NCBI GenBank assembly: GCA_017518415.1
Contig: JAFWVC010000035.1
Coordinates: 1 to 61,127, forward strand
Reading direction: 5' to 3'
Source of the DNA: Clostridia bacterium
GTDB taxonomy: Bacteria > Bacillota > Clostridia > Oscillospirales > Acutalibacteraceae
DNA length: 61,127 bases
The notes below the pieces were generated by a model. The model did not search any database and was not told where the DNA came from. It saw nothing but the letters and a program-made list of their open reading frames with translations. The stretch's first letter is position 1, and each line of letters begins with the position of its first letter. The position numbers and the translations under genes were made by a program. Below are positions 8,212 to 16,806 of the stretch, piece by piece.

Positions 8212-8850
8212 ATGGTGAAAAAGACAGATATTTCCCTCCCCGTTATCCGGAGATTACCTCGATATTATCGTTTTTTGAGGGATTTGATGCAGGAGGGTGT
8301 GACGCACATTTCGTCCGCGGATCTTTCCCGGCAAATGGGGCTGACAGCTTCGCAGATCCGGCAGGACCTGAACTGTTTCGGCGGGTTCGGTCAACAGGGG
8401 TACGGGTATCAGGTGGAGCCGTTGTACCGTGAGATCGGCCGGATCCTCGGCGTACAGCGCCGCACGGAAGTGATCCTCATCGGCGTTGGCCACGTTGGCC
8501 ATGCGATCGCCCGCCAGATGGATTTTACCAGGCTCGGCATGCGCTTGACGGCGCTGTTTGACGTTTCTCCTGCCCTGATCGGCACACAGGTAGGCGGGCT
8601 GACGATCCGCCCTGAGACGGAGCTGGAAGCATTTTGCCTGGAAAAGAAGCCGAAAGCCGCCTTGCTTTGCGTGCCGGACCGGGCCGCCCCGGACATTGTC
8701 GAACGGCTGACGGTGCTGGGCGTGACCGGCTTTTGGAACTTTACCCATTATGACATTGCGCATCATCATCCCGGTACGGTGGCGGAAAACGTCCATTTGG
8801 AAGACAGTCTGATGGTACTGTCTTATCGTTTGAAACAACCCCGGCGATAA
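8212..8850 (+). CDS. rex: Redox-sensing transcriptional repressor Rex
   Basis: 212 residues, typical of Rex. The N-terminal winged helix (about 1-80) carries RLPRYYRFLRDL and SSADLSRQMGLTASQIRQDLNCFG. The Rossmann domain has GVGHVGHAIA near residue 92, where many Rex proteins have GxGNLGxA. The family hinge FWNFTHYDI is near residue 177. Rex represses fermentative and respiratory genes and releases DNA when NADH is high. I saw no convincing Rex operator in the adjoining gaps, so local targets are unknown. It follows the aconitase gene in the same operon. Confidence 0.93.
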   Translation: MVKKTDISLPVIRRLPRYYRFLRDLMQEGVTHISSADLSRQMGLTASQIRQDLNCFGGFGQQGYGYQVEPLYREIGRILGVQRRTEVILIGVGHVGHAIARQMDFTRLGMRLTALFDVSPALIGTQVGGLTIRPETELEAFCLEKKPKAALLCVPDRAAPDIVERLTVLGVTGFWNFTHYDIAHHHPGTVAENVHLEDSLMVLSYRLKQPRR

Positions 8851-8868
8851 GCAAAAGGAGAGCCAAGC

Positions 8869-9708
8869 GTGAAAAAGGTCGCTGTGATTCAGGATATATC
8901 CGGGTTCGGCAGATGTTCGCTGACGGCGGCGCTGCCGGTCCTTTCCTGCATGGGTATACAGGTATGTCCGGTGCCGACGGCGGTGCTGACCGGGCAAACG
9001 GGCTATCCGGACTACCGGATGCAGGATTGCGGCCGTATGATCGGCGCATGTATCGACCGGTGGTCTGCGCAGGGCGTGGAGTTGGACGCAATTTATACCG
9101 GCTTTTTGGCCAGCGGCCTTCAGGGCAGGCAGGTACACCGCTTTGTCCGGGCCTTCCGCCGGCCGGGGACGTTGCTGCTGGTGGACCCTGTTCTGGGAGA
9201 TCACGGGGAGTTGTATCCTACGGCGGATGAAGCCGTGGTCCGGCAAATGCGGCTGCTGGTCCGTCAGGCGGACGTGATTACCCCCAACCTGACGGAGGCC
9301 TGTTTGCTGGCAGATGTTCCGTATGCCGCGGTGGATGCGGCACAGCCCCGGGCGTTGCGAATGCGGCGTATCCGGGAGATCGGGCGCCGGCTGATGACGC
9401 CTTCCCGGCAGTTGGTCGTGATCACCGGCATTATGGCTGATCATCGCGGCAGCCGGGCCGTCGGCAACCTGGTCTGTATGCCGGCCGGGGAACAAATGGT
9501 GTGGACCAAAGCCTCCGGCGGCAGTTATTCCGGTACCGGCGACCTGTTTGCGTCGGCTTTACTGGGCGGGTTGTTGTGTCAGCAGGACCCCGTTAAGGCG
9601 GTGCGGCGGGCGGCCCGCATGATTGAGAAGGCGGCTGAGCGATCTTTTGCCGCCGGGACCGATCCGCGGGAGGGCGTTGCTTTCGAAACTTTTCTGAAAA
9701 CGTTGTAA
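8869..9708 (+). CDS. Pyridoxal/pyridoxamine kinase-like protein (PdxY/ThiD superfamily)
   Basis: 279 residues of the ribokinase superfamily. It begins with the family signature VAVIQDISGFGRCSLTAALPVL. DPVLGDHGELY (about residue 105) and the anion-hole/catalytic segment GGSYSGTGDLFASALLGG (about 218) follow. These fit pyridoxamine kinases that phosphorylate B6 vitamers. A related pyrimidine or other small substrate cannot be excluded. The start is GTG at 8869 after AAAAGGAG. The next gene, 15 bases on, is an ECF transporter S component, which suggests a salvage pair: uptake, then phosphorylation. Confidence 0.85.
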   Translation: MKKVAVIQDISGFGRCSLTAALPVLSCMGIQVCPVPTAVLTGQTGYPDYRMQDCGRMIGACIDRWSAQGVELDAIYTGFLASGLQGRQVHRFVRAFRRPGTLLLVDPVLGDHGELYPTADEAVVRQMRLLVRQADVITPNLTEACLLADVPYAAVDAAQPRALRMRRIREIGRRLMTPSRQLVVITGIMADHRGSRAVGNLVCMPAGEQMVWTKASGGSYSGTGDLFASALLGGLLCQQDPVKAVRRAARMIEKAAERSFAAGTDPREGVAFETFLKTL

Positions 9709-9723
9709 AGGGAATATACTTGC

Positions 9724-10236
9724 ATGGCAAAGAAATCCGATTCTTTGAAATATATCGTGTCGGCCGCGGCTTTTGCTGCGCTGACCATGATTATGACGGC
9801 GTATCTGTTTCATCTTCCCGTAGGAACCAACGGCGGGTACGTCCACTTTGGGGATACGATGATCTTCATGGCTGCCTGTTGTTTGCCTTTCCCGTATGCG
9901 ATGACGGCGGCCGCCGTCGGCGGCGGATTGGCAGACCTGCTCACGGCGCCGCTGTGGGCGCTTCCGACAGTTATCATCAAATCTGTAATGGCTTTTTGCT
10001 TTACAAGTAAAAACAAGAATATCATTTGTTTGCGCAATGTTTTAGGGCTTCCCATCGCCGTCGCATGGACCGTTTTCGGTTATTATGTGGCGGAAGCGCT
10101 GCTGTTCGGCAGCTGGGGCGTACCGTTGGCCGGTATACCGGGCAACCTGATACAGGGTTTCGGCAGCGCGGCGCTGTTTTTGGTGTTCGGCAAAGCGGCG
10201 GACCATTTCGGGTTGCGCCGGCGGCTGTTTTCATAA
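9724..10236 (+). CDS. ECF transporter substrate-binding (S) component
   Basis: 170 residues with about six hydrophobic segments. The first helix carries an AAAFA stretch, matching the AxxxA motif by which S components dock on EcfT. GGYVHFGDTMIFMAACCLPF and the GGGLADLL segment resemble the broad HmpT/PdxU/ThiW-like group. No EcfA or EcfT genes are in the window, so it must use a shared module encoded elsewhere. Placement directly after a B6-type kinase argues for pyridoxine or a similar vitamin precursor as substrate; this is inference from context. Confidence 0.8.
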   Translation: MAKKSDSLKYIVSAAAFAALTMIMTAYLFHLPVGTNGGYVHFGDTMIFMAACCLPFPYAMTAAAVGGGLADLLTAPLWALPTVIIKSVMAFCFTSKNKNIICLRNVLGLPIAVAWTVFGYYVAEALLFGSWGVPLAGIPGNLIQGFGSAALFLVFGKAADHFGLRRRLFS

Positions 10237-10261
10237 TGCAGGAAAGGCAGGGACGTAACCG

Positions 10262-11275
10262 ATGATCGTCATCCTTAAACCAAACGCCACAAAAGAAAAA
10301 CGGGATCAGTTAATCCAGAAAATACAATCCTTGGGGCTTTCCGTCCATTTGAGCGAGGGCGAACACACGACGCTGCTGGGCCTGATAGGGGATACCTCCG
10401 CCATTGATCCGGCCAAGTTGGAGTCTGTTGAAATCGTCGATGCGGTGCGCCGCGTATCGGAACCGTACAAGCTGTGCAACCGCCAGTTCCATCAGGAAGA
10501 TACGGTGGTCAATGCCGGCGGCGTACCGATCGGCGGCGGATATTTTACGGTTATCGCCGGGCCGTGTTCGGTAGAGTCGGAACAGCAGATTCTCTATACG
10601 GCCGAGCGCGTGCAGGCGGCCGGGGCGCGGCTGCTGCGCGGCGGCGCCTTTAAGCCGAGAACGTCGCCTTATGCGTTCCGCGGGTTGAAGGCGGAGGGCA
10701 TCGAGCTGCTGCTGGAAGCAAAAAAGAAGACCGGCCTGCCCATTGTGACCGAGCTGACCAGTTTGGAACATCTGGACCTGTTCAACGATGTGGACGTCAT
10801 TCAGGTAGGCGCCCGGAATATGCAGAACTTCGATATGCTGTGGGAACTGGGCAAATGCAAAAAGCCCGTGCTTCTCAAAAGAGGCTTGTCCAGCACTATC
10901 CGTGAGTGGCTGATGAGTGCGGAGTATATCTGCGCGGGCGGCAATCCCAACGTCATTTTGTGCGAGCGCGGCATCCGCACCTTTGAAACGGAAACGCGCA
11001 ATACCCTTGATTTGTCCGCGGTGCCTGTGCTGAAAAAGAAGACGCATCTGCCGGTGCTGGTGGATCCCAGCCACGCGACCGGCCACGCCGACCTGATCAT
11101 ACCGCTGGCCAAGGCGGCCGTGGCCGCCGGGGCGGACGGCCTGATGATCGAGGTGCATCCGGATCCGGTCAACGCCTTGTGCGACGGGGCGCAATCGATC
11201 ACGCCGGATACGTTCGACAAGTTGATGCAGCAGGTTCGCGCTTATTGTGCGCTTGAAAATAAAGTTTGTGAATAA
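10262..11275 (+). CDS. aroF: 3-deoxy-7-phosphoheptulonate (DAHP) synthase
   Basis: 337 residues of the DAHP/KDO8P type. It has a ferredoxin-like N-terminal domain (1-70; [20 protein letters not shown]) thought to act in feedback regulation, then the barrel. Active-site segments include AGPCSVES (about 100), [16 protein letters not shown] (about 127), LLKRGLSS (about 205), and VDPSHATGH (about 263). It catalyses the first step of the shikimate pathway from PEP and erythrose 4-phosphate. It stands apart from other aro genes, between the vitamin cassette and glyQS. The ribosome site before ATG is weak (GGCAGGGACGTAACCG). Confidence 0.93.
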   Translation: MIVILKPNATKEKRDQLIQKIQSLGLSVHLSEGEHTTLLGLIGDTSAIDPAKLESVEIVDAVRRVSEPYKLCNRQFHQEDTVVNAGGVPIGGGYFTVIAGPCSVESEQQILYTAERVQAAGARLLRGGAFKPRTSPYAFRGLKAEGIELLLEAKKKTGLPIVTELTSLEHLDLFNDVDVIQVGARNMQNFDMLWELGKCKKPVLLKRGLSSTIREWLMSAEYICAGGNPNVILCERGIRTFETETRNTLDLSAVPVLKKKTHLPVLVDPSHATGHADLIIPLAKAAVAAGADGLMIEVHPDPVNALCDGAQSITPDTFDKLMQQVRAYCALENKVCE

Positions 11276-11292
11276 AAAGGAGTCGGCAAACA

Positions 11293-12672
11293 ATGAAAAA
11301 CACTGAAAAAACGATGGACCAGATCGTTGCCCTGTGCAAAAACCGCGGTTTTGTCTATCCCGGCAGCGAGATCTACGGCGGCCTTTCCAACGCGTGGGAT
11401 TTCGGCCCATTGGGCGTGGAGTTTAAGAACAACGTCAAAAAAGCCTGGTGGAAAAAGTTCGTGCAGGAAAGCCCGTATAACGTCGGGCTGGATTCCGCCA
11501 TCATCATGAACCCGCAGGTATGGGTCACCAGCGGCCATGTGGGCGGCTTTTCCGACCCGCTGATGGATTGTAAGGAATGCCATGCGCGGCACCGGGCCGA
11601 CAAACTGATCGAGGAAAACGGCGGCCATGCGGAAGGTATGACCTTTGAGCAGATGGAACAGTATATTCAGGAGCACGGCATCGTTTGCCCGGAATGCGGA
11701 AAGAGCAATTTTACCGGCATCCGCAAGTTTAACCTGATGTTCAAAACTTACATCGGCGTCACGGAGGATTCCAAAAGCGAGGCGTACCTGCGGCCCGAGA
11801 CCGCGCAGGGCATCTTTGTCAACTTTGCCAATATTCAGCGCACGACTCGCCGCAAACTGCCGTTCGGCGTGTGCCAGGTGGGCAAATCCTTCCGCAACGA
11901 GATCACGCCGGGCAATTTTATCTTCCGTATCCGCGAGTTTGAGCAGATGGAATGCGAGTTTTTCTGCAAACCGGATACCGACCTGGATTGGTTCTATTAT
12001 TGGAAGGATTTCTGCAAAAACTTCCTGCTCTCTTTGGGCCTGACACAGGACAACGTCCGTCTGCGCGACCATGAAAAGGAGGAACTGTCCTTCTATTCCA
12101 AAGCGACGACCGATATTGAGTATCTGTTCCCGTTCGGTTGGGGAGAATTGTGGGGCATCGCCGACCGTACCAACTATGATCTGGGCCGCCATCAGCAGGC
12201 CAGCGGCAAATCGCTGGAATATTTTGACGCAGAGACCAACGAGCGGTACGTGCCTTACGTGGTGGAGCCGTCGCTCGGTGCCGACCGCGTGGCCCTTGCC
12301 TTTTTGTGCGAGGCATACGACGAGGAGGTCGTCGACGCCGAAAAGAACGACGTGCGCACCGTGCTGCGGCTGCATCCGTTTCTGGCGCCGTACAAGGCGG
12401 CGGTACTGCCGCTGTCCAAAAAACTGGCTGAACCGGCCCGTGCGGTGTTTGAACAGTTGTCGAAATATTTCATGGTCGATTTCGACGATGCCGGGTCGAT
12501 CGGCAAGCGGTACCGCCGCGAGGATGAAATCGGTACCCCGATGTGCATTACCTATGATTTTGACAGCGAGAACGATCATTGCGTCACGGTGCGGGACCGC
12601 GATACCATGGAGCAGATCCGCCTGCCGATCGATCAGCTGAAAGAGTATATCGAGCAGAAGATCGCTTTCTGA
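11293..12672 (+). CDS. glyQS: Glycyl-tRNA synthetase, homodimeric (archaeal/eukaryal-type)
   Basis: 459 residues, a single-chain alpha2 GlyRS rather than the separate GlyQ and GlyS subunits. The class II motifs are visible: motif 2 RPETAQGIF ... [22 protein letters not shown] (about 170-220) and motif 3 [14 protein letters not shown] (about 322). A zinc-binding insertion is suggested by CKEC (about 93-96) and CPEC (about 132-135). The C-terminal anticodon-binding domain starts near residue 360. ATG follows AAAAGGAGTCGG. It is the last gene of the operon-like run from thrS, closed by a strong terminator. No separate Gly T-box is seen in the 17-base gap. Confidence 0.95.
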   Translation: MKNTEKTMDQIVALCKNRGFVYPGSEIYGGLSNAWDFGPLGVEFKNNVKKAWWKKFVQESPYNVGLDSAIIMNPQVWVTSGHVGGFSDPLMDCKECHARHRADKLIEENGGHAEGMTFEQMEQYIQEHGIVCPECGKSNFTGIRKFNLMFKTYIGVTEDSKSEAYLRPETAQGIFVNFANIQRTTRRKLPFGVCQVGKSFRNEITPGNFIFRIREFEQMECEFFCKPDTDLDWFYYWKDFCKNFLLSLGLTQDNVRLRDHEKEELSFYSKATTDIEYLFPFGWGELWGIADRTNYDLGRHQQASGKSLEYFDAETNERYVPYVVEPSLGADRVALAFLCEAYDEEVVDAEKNDVRTVLRLHPFLAPYKAAVLPLSKKLAEPARAVFEQLSKYFMVDFDDAGSIGKRYRREDEIGTPMCITYDFDSENDHCVTVRDRDTMEQIRLPIDQLKEYIEQKIAF

Positions 12673-12685
12673 ACCGGGCGTCTGA

Positions 12686-12719
12686 CCCCTTCCGCCGCCG
12701 GCGGAAGGGGTTTTCTTTT
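12686..12719 (+). terminator. Rho-independent terminator after glyQS
   Basis: Eleven-base GC-rich stem (12686-12696 with 12700-12710, 3-base loop), followed by TTTTCTTTT. Confidence 0.9.
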
Positions 12720-12738
12720 GCCTGTACCCGCCGCAATA

Positions 12739-12767
12739 TTGACAAACGGCCGCTATTAAAGTATTAT
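12739..12767 (+). promoter_or_regulatory. Sigma-A promoter of the polysaccharide cluster
   Basis: TTGACA (12739-12744), 17-base spacer, TATTAT (12762-12767). It sits about 100 bases before the polymerase start codon, which leaves a leader with no obvious structure. Confidence 0.8.
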
Positions 12768-12869
12768 ATAATTTATGTGGTAGAGTTTCTTTTGCGCGGG
12801 AGCAGAAAAGGGGAGATCGCCGCCGTCGGCGGAGCGGTCGCCGGAAAACTTGCGGGGAGAAGATGCCGT

Positions 12870-14045
12870 ATGAGCATTTCGATAAAAAAAGAAAGCGACA
12901 TCACCATGCTGCTGATGTATATCACCGTCGTTGTGACCGTCTTGTCACAGGTAGAGGCGATCTCGCGGTTTGTTCGGCCGCTGATGTATGCGGCGTGGGG
13001 CCTGATGATGATCGTCAGCTTCTTCGGTAAGGGGAGAAAGAGCCGTTTTTCCCTGTTTACGATGGCGTTCAGCGTACTGTATCTGTGCTTTGCGCTGTTC
13101 TGTATCGTTTGTACGCTGTTCGGCCGGGACCATCTGCATGCCAACATGCTGACGGTGCTTGTGATCCCGCTGATTGTTACCGTTGTTACCAATATGAGCC
13201 TGAACAGTATCACCAGGCAGCAATTTTTTAATCTGGCGCTGGTCTATGTGAGCATGGCGCTGGTGTTCGCCGTATACGTGAACATCATGTATTTTCCTTC
13301 TTTGCAGGCGTGGTTTTCCTCCCGTATGTACGCCTTCATGAACAAAAACTCAGCGGCGCAGATCTGGTCGCTGGCCCTGCTGCTGCTCTTCTTCGTGATC
13401 ATTCCGCAGCTCAAACGTTACAAGATAGTAGGCTACGCGGCGATTGTGTACCTGATTTTTGTCAGCGGATTGAGCCAGTGCCGCACGGCGCTGCTCGGCG
13501 TGGCCCTTGTGCTGGTGTTTTACTTTTTCCGCCTGCCGACCAAACAAAAACTGATCGTACTGGGCGTGACGCTGGCGCTGGCCGTAATTATACTTTCCAT
13601 ACCTACCGTCCGGAATTATCTGTCACATACCTTCCTGTTGGATAAATACGGCGAGAGCTCCGACGTCAACGACATCAGCAGCGGCCGCATCAAGAATTAT
13701 GAAAGAGCGTTTGATCAATTCAAGGAAGCGTCGCTGATCGGTACGGGCAGATATTATGTGGACAATTTTTATATCTGCGTCCTGACGGAGAACGGCGTGA
13801 TCGGCGCGCTGATCATATATATCATCTGGGGGCTGCGTATCTCACAAAATATCGCTGTCAACCGGCAGTATAATACGATCAAGGGGTACCGCAAGGATAT
13901 GATCATCGGTATTACCATCCTCTATTTTGTGGAATCGGTTCTGGAGGGGTATCCGCCGTTCGGGCCGGGCGTCAGTTCCTTCATGTTCTGGCTGCTGTGC
14001 AGTCTGGATTACCGGAAAATCGGCGCCTGTGAGGAACCGGTATGA
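12870..14045 (+). CDS. Wzy/O-antigen-ligase-like polysaccharide polymerase
   Basis: 391 residues with about ten to eleven hydrophobic segments and one large extracytoplasmic loop (about 250-305), the Wzy/WaaL arrangement. Residues such as NKNSAAQIWSL, SGLSQCRTALLGVALVL, and DISSGRIKNYERAFDQFKEA resemble the O-antigen ligase domain. Such proteins join lipid-linked repeat units at the outer membrane face or build the chain. ATG at 12870 is chosen because GGGGAGAAG lies upstream; longer frames start inside glyQS. The stop codon overlaps the next start (ATGA), so it is translationally coupled to the flippase. Confidence 0.82.
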   Translation: MSISIKKESDITMLLMYITVVVTVLSQVEAISRFVRPLMYAAWGLMMIVSFFGKGRKSRFSLFTMAFSVLYLCFALFCIVCTLFGRDHLHANMLTVLVIPLIVTVVTNMSLNSITRQQFFNLALVYVSMALVFAVYVNIMYFPSLQAWFSSRMYAFMNKNSAAQIWSLALLLLFFVIIPQLKRYKIVGYAAIVYLIFVSGLSQCRTALLGVALVLVFYFFRLPTKQKLIVLGVTLALAVIILSIPTVRNYLSHTFLLDKYGESSDVNDISSGRIKNYERAFDQFKEASLIGTGRYYVDNFYICVLTENGVIGALIIYIIWGLRISQNIAVNRQYNTIKGYRKDMIIGITILYFVESVLEGYPPFGPGVSSFMFWLLCSLDYRKIGACEEPV

Positions 14046-15514
14046 GCAGGCTGAAACGGAACCTCGGGTACCAGACGGTCTACCAGATTCTGGCCGTCGG
14101 CATCCCGTTGATCACTTCTCCGTATCTGTCCCGCGTGCTGGGGGCAGAGGGGCTGGGTATATATTCCTACACCTACTCCATCGTTTACTATTTTATGCTT
14201 TTCGCCGTGCTGGGGCTGTCCAAGTACGGCATGCGGCAGATCGCCCAGAGCAAGACGAGGGAAGAGGTCAGCCGCAACTTCTGCGGGCTGTTCGTATGCC
14301 AGCTGATCTCGGCCGGCCTGTCACTGGCGGCGTACGTGATATATGTGACGGCTTTTTCCGCGAAGTATCAGCTGTTTTTCCTGATCGAGCTGCTGTATCT
14401 GCTCAGCGAATGCGTCAACATCAACTGGCTGTATTTCGGGCTCGAAGAGTTCAAACTGACGGTGACGCGCAGCATCTTTGTCAAGCTGCTGACAACGGCC
14501 AGCCTGTTTGTCTTTGTCCGCCGGAAGGAAGATCTGGCCGTTTATGTGTTTATCCTGGCTTTCGGTCAGCTGCTGAGCAATCTTCTGCTGTGGATCCGGC
14601 TGAAAAAATACGTCGATTTCGTGCCGGTCGGCGCGGCGGATATCGTACGTCATATCAAGCCCAATCTGATGCTTTTTATTCCGGTGATCGCGTCGAGCGT
14701 CTATCACATGATGGACAAAACAATGCTGGGATATTTCAGTACCGAAACGCAGAGCGGCTACTATTATAACGCCGACAAATTGCTGAACATCCCGTTTACC
14801 GCGGTGATCGGCTGCTGCAACGTGATCATGGCGCAGATCAGCGTGCTGGTGCGGGATGAAAAAGCGGAAGAATATCGGGCGCTGCAAGGCAAATCGCTGA
14901 AGGTGGGCATGCTGGTCAGTTCGGCGCTTTGTTTCGGTATTGCCGCGGTGTCGGATCTGTTTTGCCCGATGTTTTTCGGAGGAGCGTTCCAGCCCACCGT
15001 TGTGCTGGCCAAGTGGTTTGCCATCGTGATCCTGATCAAAACGGTTTCGACGATTACCTGCTCCGCCTGCCTGATCCCGCTGAAAAAGGACGGCATCTAT
15101 ATCTTTTCCGTCATTCTCGGCGCCGCGGTCAATTTTATCGCCAACTATTATATGATCAAAGTCCTCGACATGGGCGCGCTGGGCGCCACCATCGGCACCT
15201 TGATTGCGGAAGCGGTGGTCATGGTCACGCAGAGTTGTGTGTTTGCCTTTTCTGCCCGGCAGAACCGTTATCATATCCGGCAGGTTTTTGCCAGCCAGAT
15301 CTTTCTGCTGCCCGGCGCGATGATGTTTGCCGCCGTGCAATGGGTCAATCGCATGCTGGCCTTCCGCGCCGCGGTCAACCTGCTGATCGAGATCGCGCTG
15401 GGCGCGGTCATCTACATCGGCCTGACGCTGTTGTGCCTGCTCGCTGTGAAGGATCAGGATATTCTGCCGATGTGCAGACAGGCGGTGCGTCGGTTGACAG
15501 GGCGGAGGCAATAA
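14042..15514 (+). CDS. Wzx-like polysaccharide flippase (MATE/MOP superfamily)
   Basis: 490 residues with 12 to 14 hydrophobic helices. The N-terminus NLGYQTVYQILAVGIPLI and the following TSPYLSRVLGAEGLGIYSYT are textbook for the polysaccharide transport family. These proteins move undecaprenyl-linked repeat units across the membrane for Wzy-dependent polymerisation. It overlaps the polymerase by four bases. A CapF-like sugar-nucleotide reductase follows after 67 bases. Confidence 0.9.
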   Translation: MSRLKRNLGYQTVYQILAVGIPLITSPYLSRVLGAEGLGIYSYTYSIVYYFMLFAVLGLSKYGMRQIAQSKTREEVSRNFCGLFVCQLISAGLSLAAYVIYVTAFSAKYQLFFLIELLYLLSECVNINWLYFGLEEFKLTVTRSIFVKLLTTASLFVFVRRKEDLAVYVFILAFGQLLSNLLLWIRLKKYVDFVPVGAADIVRHIKPNLMLFIPVIASSVYHMMDKTMLGYFSTETQSGYYYNADKLLNIPFTAVIGCCNVIMAQISVLVRDEKAEEYRALQGKSLKVGMLVSSALCFGIAAVSDLFCPMFFGGAFQPTVVLAKWFAIVILIKTVSTITCSACLIPLKKDGIYIFSVILGAAVNFIANYYMIKVLDMGALGATIGTLIAEAVVMVTQSCVFAFSARQNRYHIRQVFASQIFLLPGAMMFAAVQWVNRMLAFRAAVNLLIEIALGAVIYIGLTLLCLLAVKDQDILPMCRQAVRRLTGRRQ

Positions 15515-15581
15515 CCCGGATCCGGGGCGGAAAAACAGCGTCGGATCATATGCGTTGAAAGCCGGAAAAGGAGGAGTTGCC

Positions 15582-16781
15582 GTGAAGATTTTAGTGACCG
15601 GTTCGGCCGGCTTTGTCAGCCGCAACCTGATGGCTGCCTTGCAGAACCTGCAAACCGGCAAGGATAAGACGCGTCCCGGCCTTGTGATAGAGGACGTGTT
15701 TTGCTTTGATACGGATACGGACCCCGCGCTGCTGGCGGCCTATTGCCGGCAGGCGGATTTTGTGTTCCACTTTGCCGGGGTCAATTGGCAGCAGCCGACG
15801 CAGGCGGCTGCGCAGGATCCGTACGGTTTCACTTCGCATCTGCTGGATACGTTGCAGGCATGCGGCAATACCTGCCCGGTGATGTTTTCTTCCTCTGTGC
15901 AGGCGACGCTGACCGGCCGGTACGAAGGGAGCGAGTACGGTAAAAACAAACAGGCGGGGGAGGATCTGCTGTTCGAGCACGCCCGCAGGACCGGCGCCAA
16001 AGTGTTGGTGTACCGTTTTCCCAATCTGTTCGGCAAATGGTGTCAGCCATATCAGCACTCCGTAGTGGCGACCTTCTGCCATCACATTGCCAGGGACCTG
16101 CCCATCACCATTACCGATCCGGATATTTCGCTGGAACTGGTGTATATCGACGATTTGGTCGACGAAATGCTGGACGCGCTGGAGGACCGGGAACACCATT
16201 GCAATTTTAACGGGACCGAAACGGTGTGGCAGCCGGACGGACGCTATTGTGCGGTGCCGGGTGCCTTTCACGTGACGCTGGGCACGATCGTGGAGCTGCT
16301 GTACACCTTCCGCAACCAGCCGAGAACGCTGGTCATGCCGGAGATGCCGGCCGGTTCTTTTGCCAAAAAGCTGTATGCCACCTATTTGTCCTATCTGCCG
16401 GAGGAGATGGTCCGGTTTCCGCTGCCGACGCACGAAGATGCGCGCGGCAGCTTTACCGAACTGCTGCGCACCGGCAGTTGCGGGCAGGTTTCCGTCAATA
16501 TTTGTCGCCCGGGCGTTACCAAAGAGCAGCACTGGCACCATACCAAATGGGAACTTTTTGTCGTGGTATCCGGGCACGGCCTGATTCAGGAGCGGCGGAT
16601 CGGCAGCGACGAAGTACTGCGTTTTGAGGTATCCGGCGACAAGCTGGAGGCGGTGCATATACTGCCGGGCTATACCCATAACCTGATCAATCTGTCCGAT
16701 ACGGAAGATCTGGTCACGGTACTGTGGGCAAGCGAACCGTTTGATCCGCAGCATCCGGATACTTTTTCCGAACCGGTCTGA
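15582..16781 (+). CDS. CapF/WbjC-like bifunctional sugar-nucleotide epimerase/reductase
   Basis: 399 residues with two domains. The N-terminal ~250 residues are an extended SDR fold (KILVTGSAGFVSRNL nucleotide-binding motif at 2-16; a YGKNKQAGEDLL catalytic Tyr/Lys segment near residue 118). The C-terminal ~110 residues are a cupin with metal-binding histidines in GVTKEQHWHHTKWELFVVVS. This SDR-cupin fusion is the CapF layout, used to make UDP-N-acetyl-L-fucosamine together with CapE and CapG, which are not in the window. GTG at 15582 is chosen because AAAGGAGGAG precedes it and the Rossmann motif begins at residue 2. Substrate is inferred from family. Confidence 0.85.
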   Translation: MKILVTGSAGFVSRNLMAALQNLQTGKDKTRPGLVIEDVFCFDTDTDPALLAAYCRQADFVFHFAGVNWQQPTQAAAQDPYGFTSHLLDTLQACGNTCPVMFSSSVQATLTGRYEGSEYGKNKQAGEDLLFEHARRTGAKVLVYRFPNLFGKWCQPYQHSVVATFCHHIARDLPITITDPDISLELVYIDDLVDEMLDALEDREHHCNFNGTETVWQPDGRYCAVPGAFHVTLGTIVELLYTFRNQPRTLVMPEMPAGSFAKKLYATYLSYLPEEMVRFPLPTHEDARGSFTELLRTGSCGQVSVNICRPGVTKEQHWHHTKWELFVVVSGHGLIQERRIGSDEVLRFEVSGDKLEAVHILPGYTHNLINLSDTEDLVTVLWASEPFDPQHPDTFSEPV

Positions 16782-16806
16782 CCGGCCATGCAAGGAGGCT
16801 TTGTTT

